This document shows, in pieces, positions 44,290 to 53,298 of a stretch of 64,000 bases of DNA. Below the pieces are notes generated by a model. The model made no database searches. It had not been told where the DNA came from and worked only from the letters and a program-made list of their open reading frames with translations. Source of the stretch: Gemmataceae bacterium (GTDB lineage: Bacteria; Planctomycetota; Planctomycetia; Gemmatales; Gemmataceae); the NCBI GenBank assembly GCA_009691845.1, contig SIAJ01000014.1:1-64000 (forward strand), in the 5' to 3' direction. A program made the translations under genes and the position numbers. How positions within the stretch are numbered: position 1 is the stretch's first letter; every line of letters begins with the position of its first letter.

Positions 44290-46422
44290 ATGCTTGAGAA
44301 ACTGCGAAACATTGGCATTATCGCCCACGTCGACGCGGGCAAAACCACGACGACCGAGCGCATCCTCTACTACAGCGGCACCAAGCACAAGGTCGGCGAC
44401 GTCGACGATGGCAACACGACCACGGACTTCGATCCGCTCGAACGACAGAAGGGCATCACGATCAACTCGGCTGCCGTCTCGATCGACTGGGGCGATATCG
44501 CGATTAACATCATCGATACCCCCGGCCACGTGGACTTCACGGCCGAGGTCGAGCGCAGCTTGCGCGTTCTCGACGGCGGCGTCTGCGTGTTCTGCGCCGT
44601 CGGCGGCGTCGAAGTGCAGTCGGAAACCGTGTGGTTCCAGGCTAACAAGTACGGCGTGCCTCGCATCGCCTACATCAACAAGCTGGACCGTCTCGGTTCG
44701 GACTTTTATGGTTGCGTCGAGCAGATGAAGCAAAAGCTTCAAACTGTCCCGGCCATCGTCACGATTCCGTGCGGCGAACACAGCGAGTTCAAGGGCCTCA
44801 TCGACTTGATCCGCATGAAGTTCGTCGACAAGGATATGTCGGACGCAACGAACCGTAAATACACCCTGACCGAGATTCCGGACAGCCACAAGGATCAGGC
44901 CGCGGTCTACCGCGACATGCTTCTCGACGTGGCCTCCTCCGCGGACGACGTCCTGACGGAAGCGATCCTGGAAGGGAAGGAAGTTACCGAGGACCAACTC
45001 ATTCATGCGATCCGCAAGGGGACGCTGGAAGGGAAGTTCAACCCGGTCCACTGCGGAACATCGAAGATGTTCCACGGCGTGCGGGAACTGCTCGACATGG
45101 TTGTAGACTTCTTGCCGAGCCCGCTGGATCGTCCGCCGGTGGACGCCATCGTGCCGAGGAGCAAGGAAAAAACGATCCGAAAGCCGGACCCTTCCGAACC
45201 GTTCTCCGGCCTAGCATTCAAGACGGTCGCCGAATCGCAGGGCGATCTGGTGTACGTTCGCGTTTACTCGGGTGAGATCAGGCAGGGCGAAACCTACTTG
45301 AACACCACGCATGGGAAGACCGAGCGGATCGGCCGGCTCTACCGCATGATGGGCAATGACCGGCAGGCTCTCGAGTCCGCCGGCCCAGGCATGATCGTGG
45401 CGGTCGTCGGCTTGAAGAACACGTACACGGGCAACACCCTGTGTTCGACCGACGCGCCGGTGGCGCTCGAGTCGATCAACTTCCCCAAGCCGGTCGTTTC
45501 CTCGTCGCTGATCGCGGCGAAGTCGATCGACGCGGGCAAGCTGGGCGACGCGTTAGGCCGGATGGTGCGCGACGACCCGACCATCAAGTTCCACACCGAC
45601 GATGAGACGAAAGACCAAATCATCAGCGGCATGGGCGAGTTGCACCTGGAAATCTCGGTCGAAAAGCTGAAGCGGGCTTTGAACCTTCCGCAAGGCGATC
45701 CGGCACTGAGTTTGTCCAAGCCGCGGGTGGCTTACCGTCAAACGTTGGCCCGAGCGGTCGATCACGAAACTCGGTACATCAAGCAAACGGGTGGTAGCGG
45801 TAAGTATGCCGTCATCTGGGTTCGCTATACCCCGCTCAACCAGGAAGGCCTGGATGAGTGGAAAGCGAAAATGGCCGAGGATGGAGAGCCGCCGGATCCG
45901 AATAACGTCTACTTCGAGAGCAAAATCGTTGGCGGCTCCGTGCCGAAGGAATACATCGGGCCGGTGGAAGCCGGCATCCGCGAGATCGCCAAGAAGGGGG
46001 CCAAGTACGGCTTCCCGGTGGTCGATTGCGAATGCATCTTGCACGACGGCAAGATCCACCCGGTCGATTCATCGGCCGATGCGTTCCGGCTGGCGGGCAT
46101 GGAAAGTTTCCGCGAAGTGCAGATGATCGCGGGCATCAAGTTGCTCGAACCGATCATGACCGTCGTCGCGGTCGGACCGGAGCAGTACCAAGGGGCGATC
46201 ACGGGCGACATTAATCGTCGCCGAGGGATGATCGAGGAACTCAGTTCGGACAAGGGCCGTGGCACGATCCGCGCCAAGGTCCCGCTGGCGAACCTGTTCG
46301 GCTACACCAACGACTTGCGCGGTGCGACCTCGGGCACGGCCAGCTTCTCGATGGAGTTCAGCCACTACCAGGAAGTAAAAGAAGAGTTGGCCGACATCCC
46401 GAAGCCGGCAGTGAAGAAATAG
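44290..46422 (+). CDS. fusA: Elongation factor G (translocation GTPase)
   Basis: The 710-residue protein (ATG 44290, MLEKLRNIGIIAHVDAGKTT) carries G1 HVDAGKTT at 13-20, the switch I Thr57 in QKGITI, G3 DTPGH at 76-80 and G4 NKLD at 130-133. EF-G domains II-V follow, with GMGELHLEI near 450, GGSVPKEYIGPVEAGIRE near 555 and GYTNDLRGATSGTASFSMEF near 677. It moves tRNA and mRNA through the ribosome. Switch I reads DFDPLERQKGITI instead of the common EQERGITI, and domain IV carries a short insert near 525-540. It may be a diverged paralogue. There is no clear Shine-Dalgarno sequence. Confidence 0.93.
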   Translation: MLEKLRNIGIIAHVDAGKTTTTERILYYSGTKHKVGDVDDGNTTTDFDPLERQKGITINSAAVSIDWGDIAINIIDTPGHVDFTAEVERSLRVLDGGVCVFCAVGGVEVQSETVWFQANKYGVPRIAYINKLDRLGSDFYGCVEQMKQKLQTVPAIVTIPCGEHSEFKGLIDLIRMKFVDKDMSDATNRKYTLTEIPDSHKDQAAVYRDMLLDVASSADDVLTEAILEGKEVTEDQLIHAIRKGTLEGKFNPVHCGTSKMFHGVRELLDMVVDFLPSPLDRPPVDAIVPRSKEKTIRKPDPSEPFSGLAFKTVAESQGDLVYVRVYSGEIRQGETYLNTTHGKTERIGRLYRMMGNDRQALESAGPGMIVAVVGLKNTYTGNTLCSTDAPVALESINFPKPVVSSSLIAAKSIDAGKLGDALGRMVRDDPTIKFHTDDETKDQIISGMGELHLEISVEKLKRALNLPQGDPALSLSKPRVAYRQTLARAVDHETRYIKQTGGSGKYAVIWVRYTPLNQEGLDEWKAKMAEDGEPPDPNNVYFESKIVGGSVPKEYIGPVEAGIREIAKKGAKYGFPVVDCECILHDGKIHPVDSSADAFRLAGMESFREVQMIAGIKLLEPIMTVVAVGPEQYQGAITGDINRRRGMIEELSSDKGRGTIRAKVPLANLFGYTNDLRGATSGTASFSMEFSHYQEVKEELADIPKPAVKK

Positions 46423-46454
46423 TTGGTGGTCAGAGACTGCGGATTGAAATGCGG

Positions 46455-46480
46455 CGGGCCGAGGCGAATGCCTCGGCCCG
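46455..46480 (+). terminator. Terminator-like hairpin after fusA
   Basis: CGGGCCGAGGC-GAAT-GCCTCGGCCCG is an 11-base perfect stem with a GAAT loop, 32 bases after the fusA stop. No T-run follows. Confidence 0.6.
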
Positions 46481-46588
46481 ATTGCATTCGTGGTGGTTGC
46501 AGCGGGGAGGCTGGCCACTGCTACTCTCGACAACTCATTGCAAGCCCGTAGGGTTCCATCGCACTCCTTCGCGACCGGGACAACTCCG

Positions 46589-48376
46589 ATGAACCACCTG
46601 CGACGCTATTTCTTCGCTTGCTTGCTTTGCATGCCAACCGCGGCAATCGCTCAGGAAAAGGCTCTCAAAGTCACCACGCCCATGAGCCCGCCGGCCTGGG
46701 CCTTGCTCCAGCGTGAAGTGCTCTCCGCGAGTGCGGAGGCCTGCCGGGAGTTCTATCGCCGCTACTTCGACGATCGCGGCTATTTGCTCTGTGTCGAACG
46801 CTGGGGCGGCAACGATGGGCCGGACGACGCCATCGAGAACTGCAACGACTGGCCGATTCTGCATGCACTCGGAGCCTCGGACGAGATTCGCACGCTCTAC
46901 GAAAAAGCCTGGGAGGGGCATCTTCGGCAATACACGCTCGCCAAGACGACGCACGTGCCGTTCGCCAAGGATGGAATGTATTACAAGGAATTCCCGGTCC
47001 AGTTCGATTGGCTACACCATGCCGAAGGGCTGACCGTCTTCCAAATGCAGGGACTGTCTCATCCGCAACAAACGCAGTTCGAAACGCGAGCCCGCCGCTT
47101 TGCCGGCTTCTATCTCAACGAGGATCTAGGGGCACAAAACTACGACGCGAAGCACAAGATTATTCGCAGCATGTTCAACGGCAGTCGTGGCCCTCTCCTT
47201 CGCAAGGCGACCGCACTCGACTGGGCCGGCGATCCGATTGAAGTCAAGGATCGCTTCCTGCCCGGCCACGGTGAACGCAGTTACGAAGAGATGCTCGCCC
47301 ACTTCAAGGATTACAACGACATTATGGGCGACCATCCGCAGAACTTGCAGGCGACCTCGCTCGCTCTCACGGCCTATATGAGCACCGGCGAGGCGAAGTA
47401 CAAGGACTGGATTCTCGATTACGTCGGGGCCTGGCGGCAACGCATTTTGGACAACGACGGCATCATCCCAACCAACGTGGGGCTCGACGGCAAACTTGGC
47501 TCCGCCGCAAGCGGCAAGTGGTACGGCGGCGTGTACGGCTGGGGCTTCAGCGTTGTCGTGCCACAGACGGGAGCGATTGTTCACCGGAATACGCATCACC
47601 TGGGGTTAGCGGGATTCGGCAACGCCTACCTGCTCACCGGCGATGATAAGTGGCTCGACCCCTGGCGAAAGATGATCGACAAGATTAATGCCCAAGGCAA
47701 GAAGGAGGGCTATCCGCACATGTTTGGGGACAAGGGCTGGTACGACTTCAAGCCGGACAAATACAAGCACGGCGCCGAGGAGATTTGGTACTGGTCGATG
47801 AAGACCGAGGATCAACAACGGCTACCACAAGACGGCTGGCTCGCCTTTCTTCAGGGAAAGAACCCAACCTATCCCGAGCAGACATTCCGCAACGAATTAG
47901 AAGTCATCCGCAAAAAGGTGGCCGAGATGCGAGCGGATCCGACGACGCCCGACACCCGCCTGGCCGACGACTCCATGAGGTTCAACCCGGCCAACGCCGC
48001 CAATCTTGTGCGGCTGATGCTCGGCGGGATTCATCACGGTAATCGCACCCTGGTGCTACATAGCCGTGTGCGCTATTTCGACCCCGACAAACGACGGCCA
48101 GGCCTACCGCAAGATGTGGCCGCCCTCGTCGAGAAGTTGAGCAACGACGAGACCGTGCTCACACTCGTGAACGTTAGCCCCGTCCATGCTCGTCGAGTGC
48201 TCATCCAGGCGGGAGCCTATGGCGAGCATCAGTTCACCACGGCCACTTCGGGATCGACCAAGCTCGCCGTGAACGGCCAGCACCTGGAAGTGCTCCTGGA
48301 ACCGGGCACCGGCAGCCAAATCAAATTGGGCACGAAGCGATATTCGCAGCAGCCAACCTTGGCTTGGCCTCGCTAG
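46589..48376 (+). CDS. Secreted protein, probable alpha/alpha-toroid carbohydrate-active enzyme, unknown
   Basis: ATG at 46589 gives 595 residues with a signal peptide (to about AAIAQEK). The sequence is helix-rich with aromatic and acidic motifs spaced as in alpha/alpha barrels: YLLCVERWGGNDGPDDAIEN near residue 65, YNDIMGDHPQNLQATSLALT near 235, GKWYGGVYGWGFSVV near 308 and RNTHHLGLAGFGNAYLLTG near 330. The last 100 residues (LTLVNVSPVHARRVLIQAGA) look like a beta-sandwich. It resembles lyases or hydrolases acting on uronates or glycans, but no family is certain. The reading frame upstream of this ATG is not preferred because it lacks a signal peptide. Confidence 0.7.
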   Translation: MNHLRRYFFACLLCMPTAAIAQEKALKVTTPMSPPAWALLQREVLSASAEACREFYRRYFDDRGYLLCVERWGGNDGPDDAIENCNDWPILHALGASDEIRTLYEKAWEGHLRQYTLAKTTHVPFAKDGMYYKEFPVQFDWLHHAEGLTVFQMQGLSHPQQTQFETRARRFAGFYLNEDLGAQNYDAKHKIIRSMFNGSRGPLLRKATALDWAGDPIEVKDRFLPGHGERSYEEMLAHFKDYNDIMGDHPQNLQATSLALTAYMSTGEAKYKDWILDYVGAWRQRILDNDGIIPTNVGLDGKLGSAASGKWYGGVYGWGFSVVVPQTGAIVHRNTHHLGLAGFGNAYLLTGDDKWLDPWRKMIDKINAQGKKEGYPHMFGDKGWYDFKPDKYKHGAEEIWYWSMKTEDQQRLPQDGWLAFLQGKNPTYPEQTFRNELEVIRKKVAEMRADPTTPDTRLADDSMRFNPANAANLVRLMLGGIHHGNRTLVLHSRVRYFDPDKRRPGLPQDVAALVEKLSNDETVLTLVNVSPVHARRVLIQAGAYGEHQFTTATSGSTKLAVNGQHLEVLLEPGTGSQIKLGTKRYSQQPTLAWPR

Positions 48377-48387
48377 AGGGGGTCAGA

Positions 48388-48765
48388 ATGAAACTCAAGT
48401 ATCTGCTCATGATGATTGCGATTGTCTCTGTCATCGCCGTGGCCATGATGGTTCCTTGGTTGACATCGAAACAAGGACCGCCCTCGCCGAATTACTCCCC
48501 TTTTTTCACGGGAAGAATCGAGTCCATCCGATTGGATCCGGAGAGCGATCATCTGGTGGTTTCGTGCCTGAACCAGGAACCGCGAGTCCTGGAACTGTCG
48601 ATCCCGGCCACCACACCGATTTATTTGCGGAACGGCGAGAAGACCAAAGAAGTTCGACCCGGTCAGATCGTAACTGTTTGGGTTAGTTACTTCAGCACCG
48701 ACCCTGGTCCTCCGAAGGTCACTGTCGCTGGAGCGAAATTCATCATTATCGAACCAGAAGATTGA
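48388..48765 (+). CDS. Small exported or membrane-anchored protein (125 aa)
   Basis: ATG at 48388 has GAGGGGG seven bases upstream. The 125-residue product has one N-terminal hydrophobic segment (YLLMMIAIVSVIAVAMMVPW) and a short beta-rich domain with FTGRIESIRLDPESDHLVVS and RPGQIVTVWVSYFSTD. It starts 12 bases after the preceding gene's stop, so the two are probably co-transcribed. No family recognised. Confidence 0.65.
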   Translation: MKLKYLLMMIAIVSVIAVAMMVPWLTSKQGPPSPNYSPFFTGRIESIRLDPESDHLVVSCLNQEPRVLELSIPATTPIYLRNGEKTKEVRPGQIVTVWVSYFSTDPGPPKVTVAGAKFIIIEPED

Positions 48766-48818
48766 GTCAAAGAGACCGGACGTGCTCTGAAGAAAAGCCA
48801 CATCTTCCCGATGGTTTT

Positions 48819-48920
48819 GTGGGGACGGACCTCCGGTCTGTCCGTCCCATGCCCGAAGAATGCTTGAACCAGACCGAATTGGGCACCCCGAGTTGCGACA
48901 GACCGGAGGTCCGTCCCCAC
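48819..48920. repeat. Nested inverted repeats between convergent genes
   Basis: A perfect 22-base pair (48819-48840 and 48899-48920, beginning GTGGGGACGGACCTCCGG) encloses 58 bases. The left arm can instead pair locally, GGACGGAC (48823-48830) with GTCCGTCC (48840-48847). The two folds exclude each other. Confidence 0.75.
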
Positions 48921-48967
48921 GAGTTCAACACTTGAAACAGGTTTTCTACAGCGCAGACCTGACCCCG

Positions 48968-50017
48968 TTATTCTCTCCTCCGCACAGCCGGAATCACAAC
49001 CGCCTCCGTGACGCGGCGGGTGTATTCGTCCGCCCATGTCCGGACGGCGTGATGGCCGTCGGAGAAGGCTTCGTCTGGCAGCCAGGCTCGACCGTCTTCG
49101 ACGATAATGCCTCGGCTCTTGAGTTCTTCGACGAAGCCGCGGATCTGCTCGTTCGTTCGCGGTGTGTACCATTCCCGAAACGCTGCCCCTTCCGGCGTGA
49201 CGAAAGCGGACGGCACCGTGCCATGTTCGCGGCACGATTGAAGCAAATCGCGAAAGCAAATCGCTGCGGTGTCGTCGAAACGGCTGTGCTGCATTTTGTC
49301 GAACAGCACAGCCTTGCCTCCTGCAATTGCCGCGGGGTATTTCTCGGGAAGGTGCTTCTCGAAGAACGGTTTCTTCCAGCCCAGGTCGATTTCGTTCCGA
49401 CGCTCGTGAGGGGTCACCGTGTTCGGCAGCCACTTCGGTTGCAGTCCCGCGAGAAGCTGAAAGCGGAAGCCGAACCACGGATTCATGTTCGCCTCGCGCC
49501 AATCCTTCTCAGTCTCTTCGGGAAAGCCGTAACCGCGAACGAGTTCGACTTCGCTCCAGGTCATGCGGTCGCCGCGAAACGCCGACATTTCTTCTGCGAG
49601 CTTGTCCGATCCGGAGAACCGGGCAGGCAAGATTTCGAGCACGACAATATCCGGCCGAATGTTGCGATCGAGCAAGCGTTGCCAGTGAACTCTTTGGCCA
49701 ATCGGCCCGTTGGCCGGCACATGCAAATTGTGGGCGATGCACTTGCGACCGGTTTGTGCGAAGACCCTCTCTTCAACGACGGCTGGCCGAATACCGTAGC
49801 CTGTGCGCGACGAACCGAGAAACACGATCGTCAACGGCTTCGGATCCGGGGCACTCGCAACCCGCGACTTGAAATGCTCGGCAGGCAGGTCGAACATCGG
49901 ATCGCGCAAGCCGGGCTTCTTGAGAATGAATCCCGCCAGGCCGAGATTGAGCGCAACGAGCACCGACACGGCCGAAAGCACCGTGGAGCGAGCCGGGCGT
50001 CGTCGGCGCTGTGTCAC
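48968..50017 (-). CDS. SGNH/AlgX-like membrane-anchored protein in O-acylation cassette (copy B)
   Basis: The 349-residue protein is read from GTG at 50017, which overlaps the preceding stop by four bases (GTGA). One N-terminal membrane segment (VLSAVSVLVALNLGLAGFIL) is followed by an SGNH-like block I (VFLGSSRTGYGI near 67), IVVLEILPARFSG near 125 and NPWFGFRFQLLAGLQPKWLP near 175. A C-terminal EAFSDGHHAV has the expected Asp-His pair. It is a paralogue of the next gene upstream (shared GSSRT, FRFQLL, DGHH and overall order). It probably transfers or removes acyl groups on an exported polysaccharide with the MBOAT protein. Confidence 0.75.
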   Translation of the reverse strand: MTQRRRRPARSTVLSAVSVLVALNLGLAGFILKKPGLRDPMFDLPAEHFKSRVASAPDPKPLTIVFLGSSRTGYGIRPAVVEERVFAQTGRKCIAHNLHVPANGPIGQRVHWQRLLDRNIRPDIVVLEILPARFSGSDKLAEEMSAFRGDRMTWSEVELVRGYGFPEETEKDWREANMNPWFGFRFQLLAGLQPKWLPNTVTPHERRNEIDLGWKKPFFEKHLPEKYPAAIAGGKAVLFDKMQHSRFDDTAAICFRDLLQSCREHGTVPSAFVTPEGAAFREWYTPRTNEQIRGFVEELKSRGIIVEDGRAWLPDEAFSDGHHAVRTWADEYTRRVTEAVVIPAVRRRE

Positions 50018-51096
50018 CTCGGGCTCCGTTCGCGTAGCGCGGGCAGGATCAACTCGCGTGTCAGCCGGGACGTGTAGCTCGGGGCGGCTAGGTCGTACAT
50101 GTGATGCCCATCGGCAAAGGCCGCGTCGGGCATCCAGGCTCGGGCATCGATCACTCGGCCGTCGGCGCCGTGTTTCGAAATCTGGATCAGTTCTTCCACC
50201 GCCCGAAGTGCGGCCGGCCCGTACCAGGAGCGGAAGTCGCTGTTCTCGGCCGTGAGCACCACGACCGCGAGAATTCTCTCCCGTTTGCAAAGTGCGAGCG
50301 TCTCGCGAAGTGCGGCCACCGCCGCGTGGCCGAGTTCCATTTTGTTCAGGTTCTCGAAGTGGCCGCTCTTCGCGCTTTCGAGTTGCTTGACATGCTTCTC
50401 GGGTGTCAGGCGCTCCTCGTAGGGTTGCCAGCCGGTCTTGTTTGGGAACTTGCGAGTCTCGGCAATTACCTCGGGTGGCGTCCATTTCGGCTGAATCATG
50501 CCGAGCAATTGAAATCGAAATGCGAACCAGGGGTTCAACATCGATTCGAGCCATTCATCGCGGTACTTCGCGTCGCTGTAGCCCAACTCGGCCAGAGCTT
50601 CGACTTCTTCCCAGGTCAAGCGATCGGGCCGAATATGGCCGATCTCGCTGGGCTTGCCGCCGTGTGCCGCGAATTGCGATGGGACGATTTCGAGCACCAA
50701 CACGTCCGGCTTGATGCCGCGTGCGATCAACCGGCGCACGTGCAGTAACTGAAAGATCGGTCCACGGCCCAGAACGGCGTCGTTGAACGCGAAACATGGC
50801 TTGCCGGTTGCCTCGGTCACGACTGTTTCGACCGAGGGGGGATGAAACGCGTTGGCCGTCCGCGAGGAACCGATGGCCACGACCGTGACCCGGCCCGGCA
50901 CATCGGCAATGAACTGTTTCGCGAGAACGTCTTCCTTGCTGCTGTAGAGAGGATCGCGGAAAGCGGGCCGGCGTTGGATGACCGCAATGAACCCGGCGTT
51001 CAGCAGCAATAGAGCGAAAACGGCCGTCCACACGGTCGCACGCCCCCGTTGCTTGTTGCCCCAACCGCGCATGAATGTTTCCGCAAGTGTACTCAT
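50014..51096 (-). CDS. SGNH/AlgX-like membrane-anchored protein in O-acylation cassette (copy A)
   Basis: ATG at 51096 gives 360 residues; a second ATG at 51072 is also possible. It has an N-terminal membrane segment (VWTAVFALLLLNAGFIAVI), VVAIGSSRTANAFHPPS near 75, VLVLEIVPSQFAAHGG near 130, NPWFAFRFQLLGMIQPKW near 180, and AAFADGHHMYDLAAPSY near 335. The order matches its downstream paralogue closely. The ribosome binding site (GGAG) lies within a GCGTGATG-type hairpin at the 5' end. It stands between the MBOAT gene (331 bases upstream, across repeats) and its paralogue. Confidence 0.75.
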   Translation of the reverse strand: MSTLAETFMRGWGNKQRGRATVWTAVFALLLLNAGFIAVIQRRPAFRDPLYSSKEDVLAKQFIADVPGRVTVVAIGSSRTANAFHPPSVETVVTEATGKPCFAFNDAVLGRGPIFQLLHVRRLIARGIKPDVLVLEIVPSQFAAHGGKPSEIGHIRPDRLTWEEVEALAELGYSDAKYRDEWLESMLNPWFAFRFQLLGMIQPKWTPPEVIAETRKFPNKTGWQPYEERLTPEKHVKQLESAKSGHFENLNKMELGHAAVAALRETLALCKRERILAVVVLTAENSDFRSWYGPAALRAVEELIQISKHGADGRVIDARAWMPDAAFADGHHMYDLAAPSYTSRLTRELILPALRERSPR

Positions 51097-51156
51097 CACG
51101 CTCCGCGCGATGACGCCAGAACTATCGAAAAACGTCACTTCTCGAAGGCGACAGGT

Positions 51157-51319
51157 GGACCCCGGAGGGCTCACAGAAGCTTGACATTACCAAGCCGTCA
51201 AGCGTCCTGTGAATCGGCGGTCTTCGACCCCTCCGGGGTCGGCGGGTATGATTGCTTTGCATTCCGGTGGTCTCGCTAACGCGATACCACCGGCTAATGT
51301 CTTCGACCCCTCCGGGGTC
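51157..51319. repeat. GACCCC/CCGGTGGTC-type repeat cluster
   Basis: This includes GACCCC-TCC-GGGGTC at 51226-51240 and 51305-51319, a CCGGTGGT hairpin at 51264-51293, and a diverged half at 51157-51172. Read on the minus strand from about 51345, it matches the unit at 28240-28330, including the outer GCGACAGA and CCGTGTTGACCCC. A further TCACACGGAGCGTGA hairpin-like piece lies at 51399-51413, just before the MBOAT stop. Confidence 0.85.
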
Positions 51320-51426
51320 AACACGGCAATTATCTGTCGCGTACAGCTAAAAAATCTCCGAAAGACCCCATTTTTCAGGGGTGGGTCTGTCAAGTTATCA
51401 CACGGAGCGTGATGAGGACATTACTC

Positions 51427-52863
51427 TCAGAACACAAAATAGATGAACGCCTTGGTGGTATCCGGCGACAATACCTGAGCGGCCACGAACAGGATTGCAC
51501 AGCCGGTCCCAATCACCGGTCCGGGCAATCGCTTCCAAATCCAGAGCCAAAGGCCCGTGATGCCGATCACGTGCGCGAAGATCACCAGGTACAGCGTCCA
51601 CCAAAGCCGATTCTGGTCCATCGGCAGTTTCAGGCCGGGACTTGGGATAAACATTTTCTGAAGTACCTCCCAGGCGATTTCCAGAGACGGTTGTGCGAAC
51701 ACCATCGATACGGTGATGAAGAAGAGCGTCACCAGCAGACGAATGAACGTGCCGAGCTTGGTTTCGAGAGCCCACTTCAAGGTCGGGCGAACTTCGGCAA
51801 ACTGGCGGAACGCCCGATGCACAATCAGCATGAACGCGTGTACGAGTCCCCACACGAGCCACGACCAGGTTGCTCCGTGCCATAGGCCGCCAAGGCCGAA
51901 AGTGATCGTGAGATTTCGGGCCGTGAACCAGAACCCGCCTCGACTTCCTCCGAGCGGAATGAAGATGTAATCGCGGAGCCAGTTCGAAAGGCTAATGTGC
52001 CAGCGTCGCCAAAATTCGGCGATGTTCTTCGAGATGTACGGCATCCGGAAGTTGACCGTGAGCTTGTAACCCAGCAGATGTGCACAACCGAGGGCCATGT
52101 CCGAGTAGCCGCTGAAATCGCAGTAAACGCGAATGGTGAATGCGATCACGGCCATCCATACAGCCGCACTACTCAGCATCTCGACGGGGTTATCCGCAAC
52201 GATTTTCGGATCCCAGACGCGATCGCAGTAAATGGCCATGCAGTCCGCGATCGCCAGCTTCTTGAACAAGCCGAGCGCGATGAGTTGCACGCCATGTTGG
52301 GCTCGCACCCAGCTCCACTTCTTGGGACGGTGAGCCTGCAAGAGGAAATCCCGGCCACGGACAATCGGCCCGGCAACCAAGTGCGGAAAGAACAGTATGA
52401 ACAGGAGAAAGTTCGGCAGGTTGCGCTCGGCCTTCAGCTTGCCCATGTAAACGTCGACGGTGTAACTGATCGCCTCGAAGGTGTAGAACGAGATGCCGAA
52501 GATCATGAACACGCGAAAGAAGTTATCGGCCTCGGGAGAGAAGCCGACCACCTTGTAAGCGGAATCGAGGAAGAAGTTCGCGTATTTGAAAAAGCAGAGC
52601 ACGCCGAGGTTCACGGAGATGCTGGTAATCAGGAAGAGCTTCGCGACTCGGCGCGTCTTCGCCTGGTTGATTCCAATTGCGAGCAGCCAGTCCAGCGTGG
52701 CCGTGCCGGTCACGATCAGTGCCAGCCACTGACTCCAAGTCGCGTAAAAGAAGAAGCTGGCCGCGAGGAGCAAATAGATACGTGCTCGCGGCCAGGGCAT
52801 CGCCCAGTAGGTCGCAAAGACCGCGAGGAAGAAGAAGAGATACTGATGCGTGGTAAACAGCAT
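51427..52863 (-). CDS. MBOAT-family O-acyltransferase (AlgI-like)
   Basis: The 478-residue multi-pass membrane protein begins with a hydrophobic helix (YLFFFLAVFATYWAMPW). It has the MBOAT signature FWRRWHISLSNWLRDYIFIP at 284-303 and the catalytic His329 in LWHGATW. RVYCDFSGYSDMALG at 245-259 and FYTFEAISYTVDVYMGK at 126-142 are typical of AlgI/DltB-like acyltransferases. It moves acyl groups across the inner membrane to an exported polysaccharide. The two SGNH-like genes downstream would complete the modification. The gap to 53298 holds no clear gene. Confidence 0.92.
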   Translation of the reverse strand: MLFTTHQYLFFFLAVFATYWAMPWPRARIYLLLAASFFFYATWSQWLALIVTGTATLDWLLAIGINQAKTRRVAKLFLITSISVNLGVLCFFKYANFFLDSAYKVVGFSPEADNFFRVFMIFGISFYTFEAISYTVDVYMGKLKAERNLPNFLLFILFFPHLVAGPIVRGRDFLLQAHRPKKWSWVRAQHGVQLIALGLFKKLAIADCMAIYCDRVWDPKIVADNPVEMLSSAAVWMAVIAFTIRVYCDFSGYSDMALGCAHLLGYKLTVNFRMPYISKNIAEFWRRWHISLSNWLRDYIFIPLGGSRGGFWFTARNLTITFGLGGLWHGATWSWLVWGLVHAFMLIVHRAFRQFAEVRPTLKWALETKLGTFIRLLVTLFFITVSMVFAQPSLEIAWEVLQKMFIPSPGLKLPMDQNRLWWTLYLVIFAHVIGITGLWLWIWKRLPGPVIGTGCAILFVAAQVLSPDTTKAFIYFVF

Positions 52864-53017
52864 TCCGACCGGCCTCGAGCGCGCGTAAAGACAGGCGGGA
52901 TATAAGCGATGTGGGGAAGAGAGTCAATGCCGGTCGGGTCGAGAAGGGTTATCTGAAGTGTGTAGTTTAACTGAACTGCTGCAAGGTTTCGGCCCCCGTT
53001 CGGTTTGATCAAGAGGA

Positions 53018-53087
53018 GTACGAGAAGGAGAAAGAGCATGAGAAGGACTTTGGCATTGTCCTACTCCTTCTCTTTCCTCTTTCTCGT
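53018..53087. repeat. Long imperfect purine/pyrimidine hairpin
   Basis: A purine-rich arm (GTACGAGAAGGAGAAAGAGC, about 53018-53047) pairs imperfectly with a pyrimidine-rich arm (53058-53087) over about 29 bases around a 10-base loop. It lies in the 435-base gap between the divergent MBOAT and giant PQQ genes. The rest of that gap shows no gene I can support. Confidence 0.6.
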
Positions 53088-53298
53088 CTGCACCCGAAGG
53101 GCACGCCGGACCGTGGCAACTCCGGCTTTTTGAAACTTCTGTAACGGGGGTTCGCCCGTGGCCTTCCCGTCGTCTACAACAATAGAACGATTGCCCTCAT
53201 GTAACATGGATCGGAATTCCCTTGTCTGGGGAGTCCATTCCACGTCATAATCTGGTTTGAACTCTCCAGCTTGCCCTGCTGTTTCGAGGATGCGAACG

